This document shows, one piece after another, positions 1 through 8,622 of a stretch of DNA of 22,253 nucleotides. The translations under genes and the position numbers were made by a program. Every line of letters begins with the position of its first letter. Within the stretch, counting starts at the first letter, position 1. Location: IMG/VR virus record IMGVR_UViG_3300034198_003680, positions 1-22,253 of that record; one strand, written 5' to 3'. Source of the DNA: a virus. The notes beneath the pieces are model-generated. The model saw nothing but the letters and a program-made list of their open reading frames with translations. It was not told where the DNA came from and ran no database searches.

Positions 1-588
1 GGTTCTCCGTACCAGCAAGCCGCTATCCAAGCCGCTACCCGTCCTATTCAGCAGCAGTTCGCAGAATCCACCCTTCCAGCTCTTCAATCGGCTTTCTCTA
101 GGGCTGGTCGCTACGGGTCAGGCGCACAAGAACGTGCCATTTCTCAGGCCCAAGAAGCCGCCTCTCGTGCTATTGGCGATGTGACTACAAATATTGCTTA
201 TGGTGACTACGCTCGTGAGCGTGCAATGCAACAACAGGCATTAGGGCAACAGGCTGCTTTGGGTGCGCTGGCTCCTCAGTTTTATGGGGCGCAGATGCTT
301 CCGTCTCAGACTCTTGCTCAAATTGGTCAGGCAAGAGAAACAATTGCACAAGCACCTCTACAAGAGGCTATGCAGCGTTATCAGTACGAGCAGACACTTC
401 CTTACCAACAACTCAATGCCTTCTTATCGAGTGTGTACGGAACCCCGCTTGGGTCTGCTTCCTACGCCGCCCAACAGCCTGGAACTAATAACACGGCATT
501 GACGCTTGGCCTCCTTGGAACCGCAGCAAGCGTAGTTCCTAAACAGGCTTACTCTGACGCTTATGACTACCTTAAAGGATTCTTTTGA
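1..588 (+). CDS. Ala/Gln-rich virion protein, 5'-truncated by window edge
   Basis: The frame is open from base 1 to the TGA at 586-588, so only the C-terminal 195 residues are present. A GTG at 181 could be mistaken for the start, but the same composition continues upstream of it without a stop. The protein is rich in Ala, Gln and Tyr, with helical stretches such as SRAGRYGSGAQERA followed by YGDYARERAMQQQA. This pattern is common in phage virion or DNA-ejection proteins encoded next to tail fibre genes (family knowledge). The final 20 or so residues are less repetitive. Its stop overlaps the next gene's TTG start (TTGA). The virion role is inferred from composition and position; no enzymatic motif is visible. 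Confidence 0.75.
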   Translation, partial: GSPYQQAAIQAATRPIQQQFAESTLPALQSAFSRAGRYGSGAQERAISQAQEAASRAIGDVTTNIAYGDYARERAMQQQALGQQAALGALAPQFYGAQMLPSQTLAQIGQARETIAQAPLQEAMQRYQYEQTLPYQQLNAFLSSVYGTPLGSASYAAQQPGTNNTALTLGLLGTAASVVPKQAYSDAYDYLKGFF

Positions 589-1013
589 TTAAGAGGTACA
601 CAAAAGATCAAAAGGAAAGTTTCTTAAGACTTGCTAGGCTAATGCACGGTGAGTCAAGGCATAAGAAGTTTAGTCTTAATGAACAAAAGCTCGTAAGGCT
701 TATAGAGGCCAACTACTGTTGTTTGTCATATAAAGATGATCTAGCAATTGGAATGATGATTGGGGTGGTTCAGCCAATGTGGTTCTCGGATGATTTGGCC
801 GGATACGAGTTAGTTCTCTATACAGACCCAGAGCATAGGGGTGGAATTAGTGCTATGCGGATGGTCAAAGACTTTGAGAGTTATTGCAAAAAATTAGGCT
901 GTAAAGACATCAATGTTGGATCTAGCGTTGATGTCTGTACAGATTTGGTGAACAAGTTTTATTCTGCGCTTGGCTACAAGACCTGTGGGTTTGTGGCTCA
1001 CAAGGAGATCTAA
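585..1013 (+). CDS. GNAT-family N-acetyltransferase
   Basis: A 142-residue protein with the GNAT acetyl-CoA-binding motif A. Strand ELVLYTDPEHRG (residues 75-86) runs into R85-G-G-I-S-A90, the R/Q-x-x-G-x-A signature, followed by helix MRMVKDFESYCKKLG. The C-terminal FYSALGYKTCGF (125-136) is the usual GNAT beta6-beta7 region. It should transfer an acetyl group from acetyl-CoA to an amine; the substrate cannot be read from sequence. The start is TTG at 585, with an AAAGGA Shine-Dalgarno about 5 nt upstream, overlapping the preceding stop. Phage GNATs of this size are often found among virion genes, where their role is unsettled. Confident for the fold, not for the target. Confidence 0.85.
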   Translation: MIKRYTKDQKESFLRLARLMHGESRHKKFSLNEQKLVRLIEANYCCLSYKDDLAIGMMIGVVQPMWFSDDLAGYELVLYTDPEHRGGISAMRMVKDFESYCKKLGCKDINVGSSVDVCTDLVNKFYSALGYKTCGFVAHKEI

Positions 1014-1799
1014 ATGTGTGGTGGCTGGGTTGGTGAAAACATTATGGATCCGATCAATGATGTCGTCGATGTGGTAGTAGACGATATTGCTGGTTTTGAT
1101 CCTGGTGGTGGTGGCATCTATGATGTTGCCCGTGACGTACTTGGTGACACTATTGCTGACGACATCTTAGGGTTTGACCCAGGCGGTGGCGGTATTGTGC
1201 CGTACACCAACGCCGCTGCTGAAGCGGTTGTTAAGTACTACATGATGCAAGGCTTAACAGAGGGGTTTGACCAGTTATCAAATCTTGCAAATACCAAGGA
1301 TGCCGCCGCCCTGATGGAGGCCGCAGATGCTGCAACAGTAGCACAAGACGCTGCGAATCTTGCCGGTGTATCTAAAGATGTGGCAATGATCCAGCAGAAC
1401 CTTATTGCTGCTGGCGTAGACCCAATTATTGCTGCTGAGGCTGCCAATCAAGCAGTTATGGGGGCTAGTGCTGCTGATATTGCTGGTAGTCTTGCGACCT
1501 CCTTCCCGTATGACAAGATATACACGAGTGGAGGTCTAACTGCTGGTGGAGCCACAATGGATCCATTCGCTAAAGAGGTGGGTGGGAATGTCACATCCGC
1601 ATCCGGTGCTGATTACTCTGTAAACCCAGGCAAGGTTGTTGAGGCAGCATTAAAGGCTAACTCCTTGCTTAACCCAACCCCTTCTGGAATCCCACAACAG
1701 TCTATTGCTGGTCGTGCTGGCGGTGCGGTTGACTACTCTGGGCTTCTAAACCTTTTGACTGAAAACAGAGCTGCTCGTCAGCGTCTATCTTTGGTATAG
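1014..1799 (+). CDS. Virion-module protein with duplicated GFDPGGGG motif
   Basis: A 261-residue protein starting at ATG 1014 directly after the GNAT stop, with AAGGAG six bases upstream. It begins MCGGWVG. The segment DDIAGFDPGGGGI (residues 23-35) recurs as DDILGFDPGGGGI (49-61). The two copies differ at many codon positions but hardly in protein, which suggests selection on the peptide. The middle (about 70-170) is Ala-rich and helical; the C-terminal part is Gly/Ser/Ala-rich. No enzyme motif is visible. Position between the ejection-type proteins suggests a structural or ejected virion component. I do not recognise the family precisely. Confidence 0.75.
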   Translation: MCGGWVGENIMDPINDVVDVVVDDIAGFDPGGGGIYDVARDVLGDTIADDILGFDPGGGGIVPYTNAAAEAVVKYYMMQGLTEGFDQLSNLANTKDAAALMEAADAATVAQDAANLAGVSKDVAMIQQNLIAAGVDPIIAAEAANQAVMGASAADIAGSLATSFPYDKIYTSGGLTAGGATMDPFAKEVGGNVTSASGADYSVNPGKVVEAALKANSLLNPTPSGIPQQSIAGRAGGAVDYSGLLNLLTENRAARQRLSLV

Positions 1800-1806
1800 G
1801 ACTTAT

Positions 1807-3027
1807 ATGGCAAACGAAATTCTTATGAGTCTGCTCTCACCCGAGCAGCGTTCACAGGCCCAAGAAGATGCTTTTAGGCAAGGTCTGTTAGGACTTAGCC
1901 AGGGGTTGATCCGTGCTGCTATTCCTCAAGGTGGCCGTAGAACCTCGACGCTAGAGGCTCTGGCTTTGGCTGCTCCTGGTGCTGTGCAGTCTTATCGTGG
2001 CTCGTTTGACCAGACGCTTAAAGACCTGCTTACAAATATGCAGGTCAAGGACATGATGGCAAAGCGTGAGCGTGAGGCTAATCTACAAAAGGCTATTCAA
2101 GGTGCTATTACACCATCTCTGACAATGCCTGATTACCAAAGAGCGCAGTCGAACATTGATCCAATGGCTCTTGAGTCTGGTATGAGCGATGTGGATGTTG
2201 CTCGACAGGCTACACCTACAGGCCCAGCAACCATTGACCGTAACCGTGCATTGGCTGCTCTTGCTCAATATGGTGGCATGGAAGGTCTTGGAACTTATCT
2301 AACAGCCACAAAAACCCCAGAATTGCCAGGAATGGTTGGAGAGTTTGCCGCAGCAAGATCCGCTGGACTAATTCCAGCTAGTACAACTCTTGAGCAATTT
2401 GCGGCTATGAAGAAGCCTCCTGGCGTTACTGTTAACACCGGAGAAAAAGCAAGCCCATTTGAGAAGAAGGCACAAGAGGCTCAAGCCACTGTGTTTTCTG
2501 ATATTCAAAAGTCTGGCATTGAGGCACAAAGATCATCGAGAGACGTGCAAAGACTTGGAAACATTCTTGACAAAGTTGGAACTGGCGGTGCTGCTGCATT
2601 TAAACAGGCCGCAGGAAACCTTGGCATTAAGACAGAAGGTCTTGATGAGATTCAGGCTGCTCAAGCAATTATTAACAAACTTGTTCCGCAGCAACGTCCT
2701 CCAGGTTCTGGAACTATGTCTGATGCTGACTTGGCCCTCTATAAAGAATCTCTGCCAAGAATCATCAACCAGCCTGGTGCGAACAAGCGAATCGTTGAGA
2801 GCATGAAACAAATTAACCAATACTTGGTTAAAGAGGGTGAGATTGCTTCTGCGGTTCTTGATGGTGAAATTAGCCCAGCGGAAGGTCGTAGGCGTTTGCG
2901 TGATCTTGGCAACCCAGTTCAAGACTTCTTTGAAAAGAACCCAACTGCATCTCCTGGGTCTCCAGTTGCACCAATGAACTCAGGTGACCAAAATCTTATT
3001 AACAAGTACCTGAAAGGCAACCGATAA
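1807..3027 (+). CDS. Hypothetical virion-associated protein, 406 aa
   Basis: Starts at ATG 1807 behind a TAGGA-type ribosome site and ends one base before the next ATG. The N-terminal 90 residues are helical and Ala/Gln/Leu-rich (LLSPEQRSQAQEDAFRQGLL). Residues about 210-390 look like an alpha-helical domain with regular Lys/Glu/Gln spacing and coiled-coil character. No transmembrane segment or catalytic motif is seen. Gene order (after short Ala-rich proteins, before the 519-residue protein and the fibre) fits an internal virion or ejection protein, but that is inference from context. Confidence 0.75.
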   Translation: MANEILMSLLSPEQRSQAQEDAFRQGLLGLSQGLIRAAIPQGGRRTSTLEALALAAPGAVQSYRGSFDQTLKDLLTNMQVKDMMAKREREANLQKAIQGAITPSLTMPDYQRAQSNIDPMALESGMSDVDVARQATPTGPATIDRNRALAALAQYGGMEGLGTYLTATKTPELPGMVGEFAAARSAGLIPASTTLEQFAAMKKPPGVTVNTGEKASPFEKKAQEAQATVFSDIQKSGIEAQRSSRDVQRLGNILDKVGTGGAAAFKQAAGNLGIKTEGLDEIQAAQAIINKLVPQQRPPGSGTMSDADLALYKESLPRIINQPGANKRIVESMKQINQYLVKEGEIASAVLDGEISPAEGRRRLRDLGNPVQDFFEKNPTASPGSPVAPMNSGDQNLINKYLKGNR

Positions 3028-3028
3028 G

Positions 3029-4588
3029 ATGCCTACCTATGAAGAGGTAATGCAAGCGTTAAGAAACGCTGATGCTGCTGGTGATACTGAGGCTGCTACT
3101 CGACTTGCTCAAATTGCCAATAGTATGGTTCAACAAAGGCAGTTAAGCGCAGGCGATGTTGCTTCTGGTGCTATTAGGAATCTTCCAGGCTCCACCATTA
3201 ATCTTGTTAGCAACCTTGTTACCGCAGTAACCAATCCTATCCAGACAGCCAAAACAGTTTTAGACCTTGGTGCTGGTGCGCTACAGGCGGTTCTACCGGA
3301 AAGGCTTGTCCAAGCCATTGGTGAAGACAAAGCCTCTCGTGAGGTTGCCAAACAGGTTGGTCAGTTTTATGTAGACCGATATGGGTCTGTTGAAGGTGCT
3401 AAAAAAGCCATTGCAGAAGATCCAGCCGGTGTTTTGGCTGACGCAGCAAGCATCTTTTATGGTGGAAGCGCAGCAATGAGGGCCGTTCCAGGCGCATCTA
3501 AGGTGGCCGCAACAACTCAGCGCATTGGAAGTTCTATTGACCCGTTGTCAGTTGTTGCTAGGGGCGTTACAGGCGTTTTGGCTCCTGTGGCTGGTATAAC
3601 TACTGGCGCAGGCGGCGGAGCTATCAAACAGGCTTTTGAAGCCGGTAAAGCTGGTGGAGAGAGGGCTAGACAGTTCCGTGAAAACATCAGCGGGGTAGCA
3701 GACCCAGAGAATGTTCTGAACGCTGCAAAACAAAACCTAAACGTCCTGCGTGATATGAAGTCTCAGCAATACAGGTCTGGAATGGTCAATATCTCTAAAG
3801 ACAAGTCTGTCCTGTCTTTTGATGGAATTGACAAAGCTCTTGCAGACGCAGAAAAAAGAACTAAGTTTAAGGGCCAGATTAAGGATGAGGCTGCGTTTGG
3901 TGAGGTTTCCAAGGCCAAAGAGATTGTGGCTAACTGGAAAACATTAGATCCTGCTGAGTATCACACTCCAGAGGGCATGGACGCTCTTAAGCAATCGGTT
4001 GGTTCTGTTCTTGAAAAACTCGACCCAAAGACAAACTCATATAACACCATCAATCAAGTATACGGAGCAATTAAGTCTGAGATTGTAAAGCAGGCTCCAG
4101 TTTACGCAAACGTAATGCGTGACTACACGCAGTCAATAGATCAGATCAAAGAGATAGAGAGGGCTTTGTCTCTCGGTAATAAAGCCTCTGCTGATACGGC
4201 TATGCGTAAACTTCAGTCACTTATGCGGGACAATGTCCAAACAAACTATGGCCAGAGAGTAAGGCTTGCTCAACAACTTGAACAGCAAGGTGGCCAGATG
4301 ATGATGCCTGGTATCGCAGGACAGGCTCTACAGTCTGTTGTGCCAAGGGGTATGTCTCAGGTTACGGGTGGAGGTCTTACCGGTTATTTGGGCTTGACTG
4401 GTCAATTGCCTCAAGCCGCCGCTGCTGCCGCTTTGTCATCTCCTAGACTTATGGGAGAGGCTGCTTATGGCCTTGGTCTTGCGGCTCGTCCTGTAAGCAT
4501 GGCTGGCCAACGTGCGCCTTTCATTTTGACCCCAGAGCTTTATAATCTTCTTATCCAATCTGGGGAAGCCCAGAACATCCAGGAGTAA
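3029..4588 (+). CDS. Large helical virion or DNA-ejection-type protein, 519 aa
   Basis: Starts ATG 3029, almost abutting the preceding stop. The N-terminus has the motif YEEVMQALRNADAAGDTEAA (residues 4-23), a short helical-repeat-like segment that recurs at the N-terminus of many phage internal virion proteins (family knowledge). A Gly/Ala-rich hydrophobic stretch follows (about 140-210, including GITTGAGGGAI), which could interact with membrane. Then come long charged helices (220-420) and a second Ala/Gly-rich hydrophobic region (about 425-490). This amphipathic architecture suits a protein ejected with the DNA. No lytic transglycosylase or peptidase motif is visible. Confidence 0.75.
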   Translation: MPTYEEVMQALRNADAAGDTEAATRLAQIANSMVQQRQLSAGDVASGAIRNLPGSTINLVSNLVTAVTNPIQTAKTVLDLGAGALQAVLPERLVQAIGEDKASREVAKQVGQFYVDRYGSVEGAKKAIAEDPAGVLADAASIFYGGSAAMRAVPGASKVAATTQRIGSSIDPLSVVARGVTGVLAPVAGITTGAGGGAIKQAFEAGKAGGERARQFRENISGVADPENVLNAAKQNLNVLRDMKSQQYRSGMVNISKDKSVLSFDGIDKALADAEKRTKFKGQIKDEAAFGEVSKAKEIVANWKTLDPAEYHTPEGMDALKQSVGSVLEKLDPKTNSYNTINQVYGAIKSEIVKQAPVYANVMRDYTQSIDQIKEIERALSLGNKASADTAMRKLQSLMRDNVQTNYGQRVRLAQQLEQQGGQMMMPGIAGQALQSVVPRGMSQVTGGGLTGYLGLTGQLPQAAAAAALSSPRLMGEAAYGLGLAARPVSMAGQRAPFILTPELYNLLIQSGEAQNIQE

Positions 4589-4591
4589 ATC

Positions 4592-5236
4592 GTGGCAAAG
4601 ACAAAGATTTCAGAATACGACGCTTCGGCGGGTAATAATACCGATGTAAACAATGTCAACATTGCCGAGGGCTGTGCGCCTTCAGGTATCAATAACGCTA
4701 TCCGTGAGGTCATGGCGGCTCTCAAACGCTTTGAGACCGGCTCTGACGGCGATTCCATGACTGTGGGCGGTAACTTTGTTGTGAGCGGCACTGCGACCCT
4801 CTCAACCACCACCACTGGCCCGATTAACGGAACCACGATCCCCAGCTCTAAGACTCTGTTGGTATCAACTGATATCGGGTCTACTGTCCAGGGATACGAC
4901 GCTGATACCGCCAAGACGGACGTGGCTCAGACATTTACTATCTCTCAGCGTGGCACTGTTACGACTGACAACGATGGCTCGTTCTCGATGTCGGCTACGA
5001 ATAACTTTAAATGCACGCCAACTGGTAACTTCACGCTGACCTTTACCAACATCACGGCTGGTCAGTCTGGCTTTATCCTGCTGGTGAACTCTGGTGGCTA
5101 CACAGTCTCTGCCGCTGCTACAACTAAGGTTTCTACCACGGCTCTAGCAACTATCTCTGCCGCAGGGGTATTTTTGCTCAGTTATTTTTCCGATGGCACG
5201 AATGTGTATGTTGTCAACTCAGGAGCATTGGCTTAA
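4592..5236 (+). CDS. Conserved phage tail/fibre-associated structural protein
   Basis: A 214-residue protein starting at GTG 4592 with AGGAG six bases upstream. The N-terminal motif AEGCAPSGINNAIREVMAAL (residues 25-44) is highly recurrent in phage tail and fibre proteins. The rest is Thr/Ser/Gly-rich with alternating beta pattern (GNFTLTFTNITAGQSGFILL, about 142-161), typical of a beta-rich trimeric virion protein. It ends in a one-base TAATG overlap with the large fibre gene, so the two are probably translationally coupled and may assemble together. The structural call is well supported; the exact place in the virion is not. Confidence 0.8.
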   Translation: MAKTKISEYDASAGNNTDVNNVNIAEGCAPSGINNAIREVMAALKRFETGSDGDSMTVGGNFVVSGTATLSTTTTGPINGTTIPSSKTLLVSTDIGSTVQGYDADTAKTDVAQTFTISQRGTVTTDNDGSFSMSATNNFKCTPTGNFTLTFTNITAGQSGFILLVNSGGYTVSAAATTKVSTTALATISAAGVFLLSYFSDGTNVYVVNSGALA

Positions 5237-7446
5237 TGGCTATCCTACCTGTAGGGTTCGCCGTTGAAGCAGGCGGCTACCAGATTGAAAGAAGTCTGCG
5301 GTTCAACTCTGCGGATTCTGCTTATCTGAATCGTACTCCTAGCGGTGCAGGCACTAGCGCAACTATTTGGACTTTCTCTTGGTGGCAAAAAGGTGTTGCA
5401 TTAACTGGCTCCACTCAAGTTGTGTTTGGTGCTGAGAGTGGTGGCGCAAGAGACATGATTCGATGGGATGGTAACGGAACTCTTGAGTTCTTTAAAGCAA
5501 CATCTGCAATTAGGGTATTAACTCCAAAGTATCGTGACCCTAGTGCTTGGTACCACTTTGTAATAAATGTAAGCGGCACAACTGTTGGCGTATATGTCAA
5601 TGGTGTTCAAGTAACTGCTTTTGCAACATCTAACAACCCATCTGGTAGTTGGTACATTGGACAGAACAACCTGCACCGCATTGGTCTTGATCCTACTGGC
5701 GGTGATGCCTTAAATGGCTACCTTGCAGAAGTTCACTTCATTGACGGCCAAGCCCTAACCCCCTCATCATTCGGTGAGACAGACTCCGACACCGGCGTAT
5801 GGAAGCCTAAAGCCTACTCTGGCTCCTACGGTACTAACGGCTTCTACCTAGACTTTGGTGATAACTCCAGCACTACTGCATTGGGTTATGACGCTGCTGG
5901 TAGTAATGACTGGACACCTAATAACTTCAGCGTGACTGCTGGTGCTGGTAATGATTCTCTGGTGGATTCGCCTACTCGGTACGGCACAGACACCGGTGTT
6001 GGTGGTGAGGTGCGTGGGAATTACGCTACTTGGAATCCTCTGGTAAACGGTGATTCTTCTACAAATGGAAACCTTGATGTTACAAACGATACCGCTAGAA
6101 GTACGCAAGAACTTTTAAATTTTGATGTTTATTGGGAAATAACATCATCTGGCGGAACAACCACAGCAGGAACCGTCTCAGACACGGGAACAACTAATAC
6201 AACCACAATTGCAAACGGAAAAACATACGGATTTCAATTAAGCACATCGGGTTCTTTGCAGTATAAAAACATAACTGATTCAGGGGCATGGACAAGTATC
6301 ACAACCGGTTTGTCTGCAAAGCAGTTTATTTATGCAAGCACAGGGGCTGGTGTTACCGCTTCTCTTAATGCCGGACAAAGGGTATTTAGTTCCGCAGCCC
6401 CCTCTGGCTTTAAGGCATTGTGTACAACTAATCTGCCTACGCCGACTGTTGCGGAGGGCAAGGATTACTTTAATGCGGTGTTGTATACGGGTACAGGGTC
6501 AAGCAGAACAGTAACTGGTGTCGGTTTTCAACCAGACTGGCTTTGGATTAAATCAAGAAGCAATGCTTATAACAACAATGTCTGGGATGCGGTTCGTGGT
6601 GCTGGGCAGCGTTTAATTACAAACGCAACAGATGCAGAAGAAACGCAAACAGGGGATATGAGTGCTTTTGCTTCTGATGGGTTTACTGTTGGCTCAGGAA
6701 GTATAACTAATGGTAATGGCGCAACTTTTGTCGCATGGAACTGGAAAGCCAGCGGCGCAGGCAGCAGCAACACTGCTGGCACTATCAGCAGCACCGTCTC
6801 AGCCAATACCACTGCTGGGTTCTCGATTGTTACTTACACCGGCACAGGCTCTAACGCCACAGTTGGTCATGGTTTAGGTGTTGCACCGGCAATGATGATT
6901 TTTAAGAACAGGGGTTCGGTGTCCAATTGGCGTACTTATCACTCTGCTCTTGGCCCAACTAAAGCACTAACCTTAGACGGAACTGGCGCAGCGTCAACAT
7001 TTAATTTTTGGCAAGACACTGCACCAACTTCTACTGTCTTTTATTTGAGTAGCCACGGCGATGCAAACGAAAGCGGCAAAAACATTGTTGGATATTGTTT
7101 TGCCCCCATCGCTGGTTATAGCGCATTCGGTAGTTACACCGGAAACGGGAGTAGTGATGGGCCGTATGTCCACTTGGGATTCCGGCCCCGCCTCATCATA
7201 TGGAAAGGATCATCTTTCTCATCCAACTGGCGAATAGCAGATTCCGCAAGAAATACCTACAACGTGGCATTGGCAAATTTACAAGCAAACCTTGCAGATG
7301 CAGAGGGAGCAACCTCAAACACCGTTGATTTCTTGTCCAATGGATTTAAGGTTAGAGGAACGGGCGGTGACTTGAACACTTCCTCTGGAACCATAATTTA
7401 TATGGCATTCGCTGAAAACCCCTTTAAATTTAGCCTTGCACGATAG
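5236..7446 (+). CDS. Large modular tail fibre / receptor-binding protein (LamG-like + three C-terminal modules)
   Basis: A 736-residue secreted-style beta protein. Residues about 17-165 look like a LamG/concanavalin-type jelly roll (RSLRFNSADSAYLNRTPS, then WYHFVINVSGTTVGVYVNG and LNGYLAEVHFIDGQAL). The motif SNDWTPNNFSV near residue 225 is the usual hinge in this phage family. A SPRY-like beta region follows (about 240-400). Three related modules then begin at YTGTGSSRTV (417), YTGTGSNATV (534) and YTGNGSSDGP (634); each has a hydrophobic strand ending in WIK, IFK or IWK. It probably binds host surface glycans or proteins (inference from family and place). It overlaps its upstream partner by one base. 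Wording of the DNA changes around 6050, where codon use becomes more A-rich, suggesting module exchange. Confidence 0.85.
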   Translation: MAILPVGFAVEAGGYQIERSLRFNSADSAYLNRTPSGAGTSATIWTFSWWQKGVALTGSTQVVFGAESGGARDMIRWDGNGTLEFFKATSAIRVLTPKYRDPSAWYHFVINVSGTTVGVYVNGVQVTAFATSNNPSGSWYIGQNNLHRIGLDPTGGDALNGYLAEVHFIDGQALTPSSFGETDSDTGVWKPKAYSGSYGTNGFYLDFGDNSSTTALGYDAAGSNDWTPNNFSVTAGAGNDSLVDSPTRYGTDTGVGGEVRGNYATWNPLVNGDSSTNGNLDVTNDTARSTQELLNFDVYWEITSSGGTTTAGTVSDTGTTNTTTIANGKTYGFQLSTSGSLQYKNITDSGAWTSITTGLSAKQFIYASTGAGVTASLNAGQRVFSSAAPSGFKALCTTNLPTPTVAEGKDYFNAVLYTGTGSSRTVTGVGFQPDWLWIKSRSNAYNNNVWDAVRGAGQRLITNATDAEETQTGDMSAFASDGFTVGSGSITNGNGATFVAWNWKASGAGSSNTAGTISSTVSANTTAGFSIVTYTGTGSNATVGHGLGVAPAMMIFKNRGSVSNWRTYHSALGPTKALTLDGTGAASTFNFWQDTAPTSTVFYLSSHGDANESGKNIVGYCFAPIAGYSAFGSYTGNGSSDGPYVHLGFRPRLIIWKGSSFSSNWRIADSARNTYNVALANLQANLADAEGATSNTVDFLSNGFKVRGTGGDLNTSSGTIIYMAFAENPFKFSLAR

Positions 7447-7455
7447 GAGCAACAA

Positions 7456-7980
7456 ATGGCTTTTGAACTAAACGGACAACCAATCTCAATCGACAGACCT
7501 TATACCTCTGCCGATGGCGTAACCTACCCTCATCTTCGTGACGCTGCTCTGCGTGCTGAACTAGGCGTGGTAGAGGTAGCCAACCCTGAGTCTTACGATC
7601 AGCGATTCTACTGGGGCGTGGGCAATCCTAAACTGCTCAACGACAGGGAAGAGTCTGACCAAGACGGCAACCCACTGTATGTCCAAGAGTACAACCCGCT
7701 GACCGAGACCATGCAGAACACCACCAAGCGGCTGGTAACTAAGGGTCTGAAGTCGCAGTGGACGGCACAGGTTAAGGCTACGGCAGGGTCACTGCTGGCT
7801 CAGACCGATTGGTACATCATCCGTTCAGCCGAACGCCAGGTGGCCGTGCCTGAGTCCGTTGCCGGATACCGAGCTGCGGTTGTGGCAGAAGCCGACCGCC
7901 TGGAAGCGGCCATCGCTGCCTGCGCCGACGTGCCTGCGCTGATCGCTGTCGTGAGTTCTCAAGACTGGCCGGAGGCATAA
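7456..7980 (+). CDS. Tail fibre assembly chaperone-type protein
   Basis: A 174-residue protein starting at ATG 7456 with GGAG six bases upstream, directly after the fibre gene. The C-terminal half carries the signature LLAQTDWYIIRSAE followed by VPESVAGYRAAV (about residues 113-142), diagnostic of phage tail-assembly chaperone proteins. The N-terminal half (IDRPYTSADGVTYPHLRDAA) is shared by several phage proteins that follow fibres. It probably helps the preceding fibre fold or attach. No membrane segment is seen. Confidence 0.75.
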   Translation: MAFELNGQPISIDRPYTSADGVTYPHLRDAALRAELGVVEVANPESYDQRFYWGVGNPKLLNDREESDQDGNPLYVQEYNPLTETMQNTTKRLVTKGLKSQWTAQVKATAGSLLAQTDWYIIRSAERQVAVPESVAGYRAAVVAEADRLEAAIAACADVPALIAVVSSQDWPEA

Positions 7981-8157
7981 ATGGCATATCACTCCTCTGA
8001 GACCGTTAAACACGTCGCTGACGGCCTCTCTGTTGTGACTGTACTCGGTACTCTGGCTGAAGTTCTACCAGCCGTTGCCGCCCTGTTTACGATCATCTGG
8101 ACGGGATTTAGAATTTTCGAGACAAAGACCGTGCAAGGCTGGCTAGGGAAAGAGTAA
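7981..8157 (+). CDS. Small class II-like holin
   Basis: A 58-residue protein starting at ATG 7981 with GGAGG four bases upstream. It begins MAYHSSETVKHVADGLSVV, followed by a hydrophobic span (about residues 20-44, VLGTLAEVLPAVAALFTIIW) and a short charged C-terminus (ETKTVQGWLGKE). Size, the TVKH(V)xDGLS motif and its place before the endolysin match the small holins of T7-like and related phages (family knowledge). It would permeabilise the inner membrane to time lysis. It overlaps the next gene by one base (TAATG). A second holin-type gene lies 0.5 kb downstream, so one may be an antiholin or have another role. Confidence 0.8.
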   Translation: MAYHSSETVKHVADGLSVVTVLGTLAEVLPAVAALFTIIWTGFRIFETKTVQGWLGKE

Positions 8158-8621
8158 TGGATCCATTCATCGAGACCGTCAAAGGCGGTATAGGCGGTCT
8201 CAGTGAAGCCATATCGTTAGCAGACGACCTAGAGGGTGTAGCCAAACAGGTACAGGATCTAGGCAAGAAAGAACTAGCCGCTCGTCAGGAGTGGCGCAGG
8301 AAACAAATCCAAGTTCATGGCGACTACGCCTTTTTAAATGCCGTGGACGAATACAACCGAGTCCGTGAAGCCATAGACATGAAGGCCAAGGTAAAAGCCG
8401 AGGTCATCAATAAGTTCGGTAAAGATGCCTGGTCTAAGGTTGAGGAAATCGAGAAACGCCAGAAGGAAGAGTTCAGGAGACTCTATACCGAGGACGGCCA
8501 CGACAGAAAGAAGATGTTTCAATTGAAACTTGCTTGCTTTTCTGCTGCGCTAATCATTGTTTTACTTATGTGGGCAAATGGTGTGATACGCCAGATGTCC
8601 GAGGCTTTCTACGGGGGTTAG
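8157..8621 (+). CDS. Tail-anchored coiled-coil protein of the lysis cassette
   Basis: A 154-residue protein starting at ATG 8157. Residues 1-115 are charged and helical (KQVQDLGKKELAARQEWRRK, then EEIEKRQKEEFRRLYTEDG). A single hydrophobic span follows near the C-terminus (about 122-143, LACFSAALIIVLLMWANGVI) with a short tail. The single C-terminal anchor is the reverse of an Rz-type i-spanin, whose anchor is N-terminal, so I do not call it a spanin. It lies between two holin-type genes, suggesting a membrane role in lysis or its timing. Function unknown. Confidence 0.75.
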   Translation: MDPFIETVKGGIGGLSEAISLADDLEGVAKQVQDLGKKELAARQEWRRKQIQVHGDYAFLNAVDEYNRVREAIDMKAKVKAEVINKFGKDAWSKVEEIEKRQKEEFRRLYTEDGHDRKKMFQLKLACFSAALIIVLLMWANGVIRQMSEAFYGG

Positions 8622-8622
8622 T

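Noticed and set aside
8157-8621. Rz-type inner-membrane spanin
   Set aside because: The single membrane span is C-terminal, not N-terminal, and no Rz1-like lipoprotein overlaps it.
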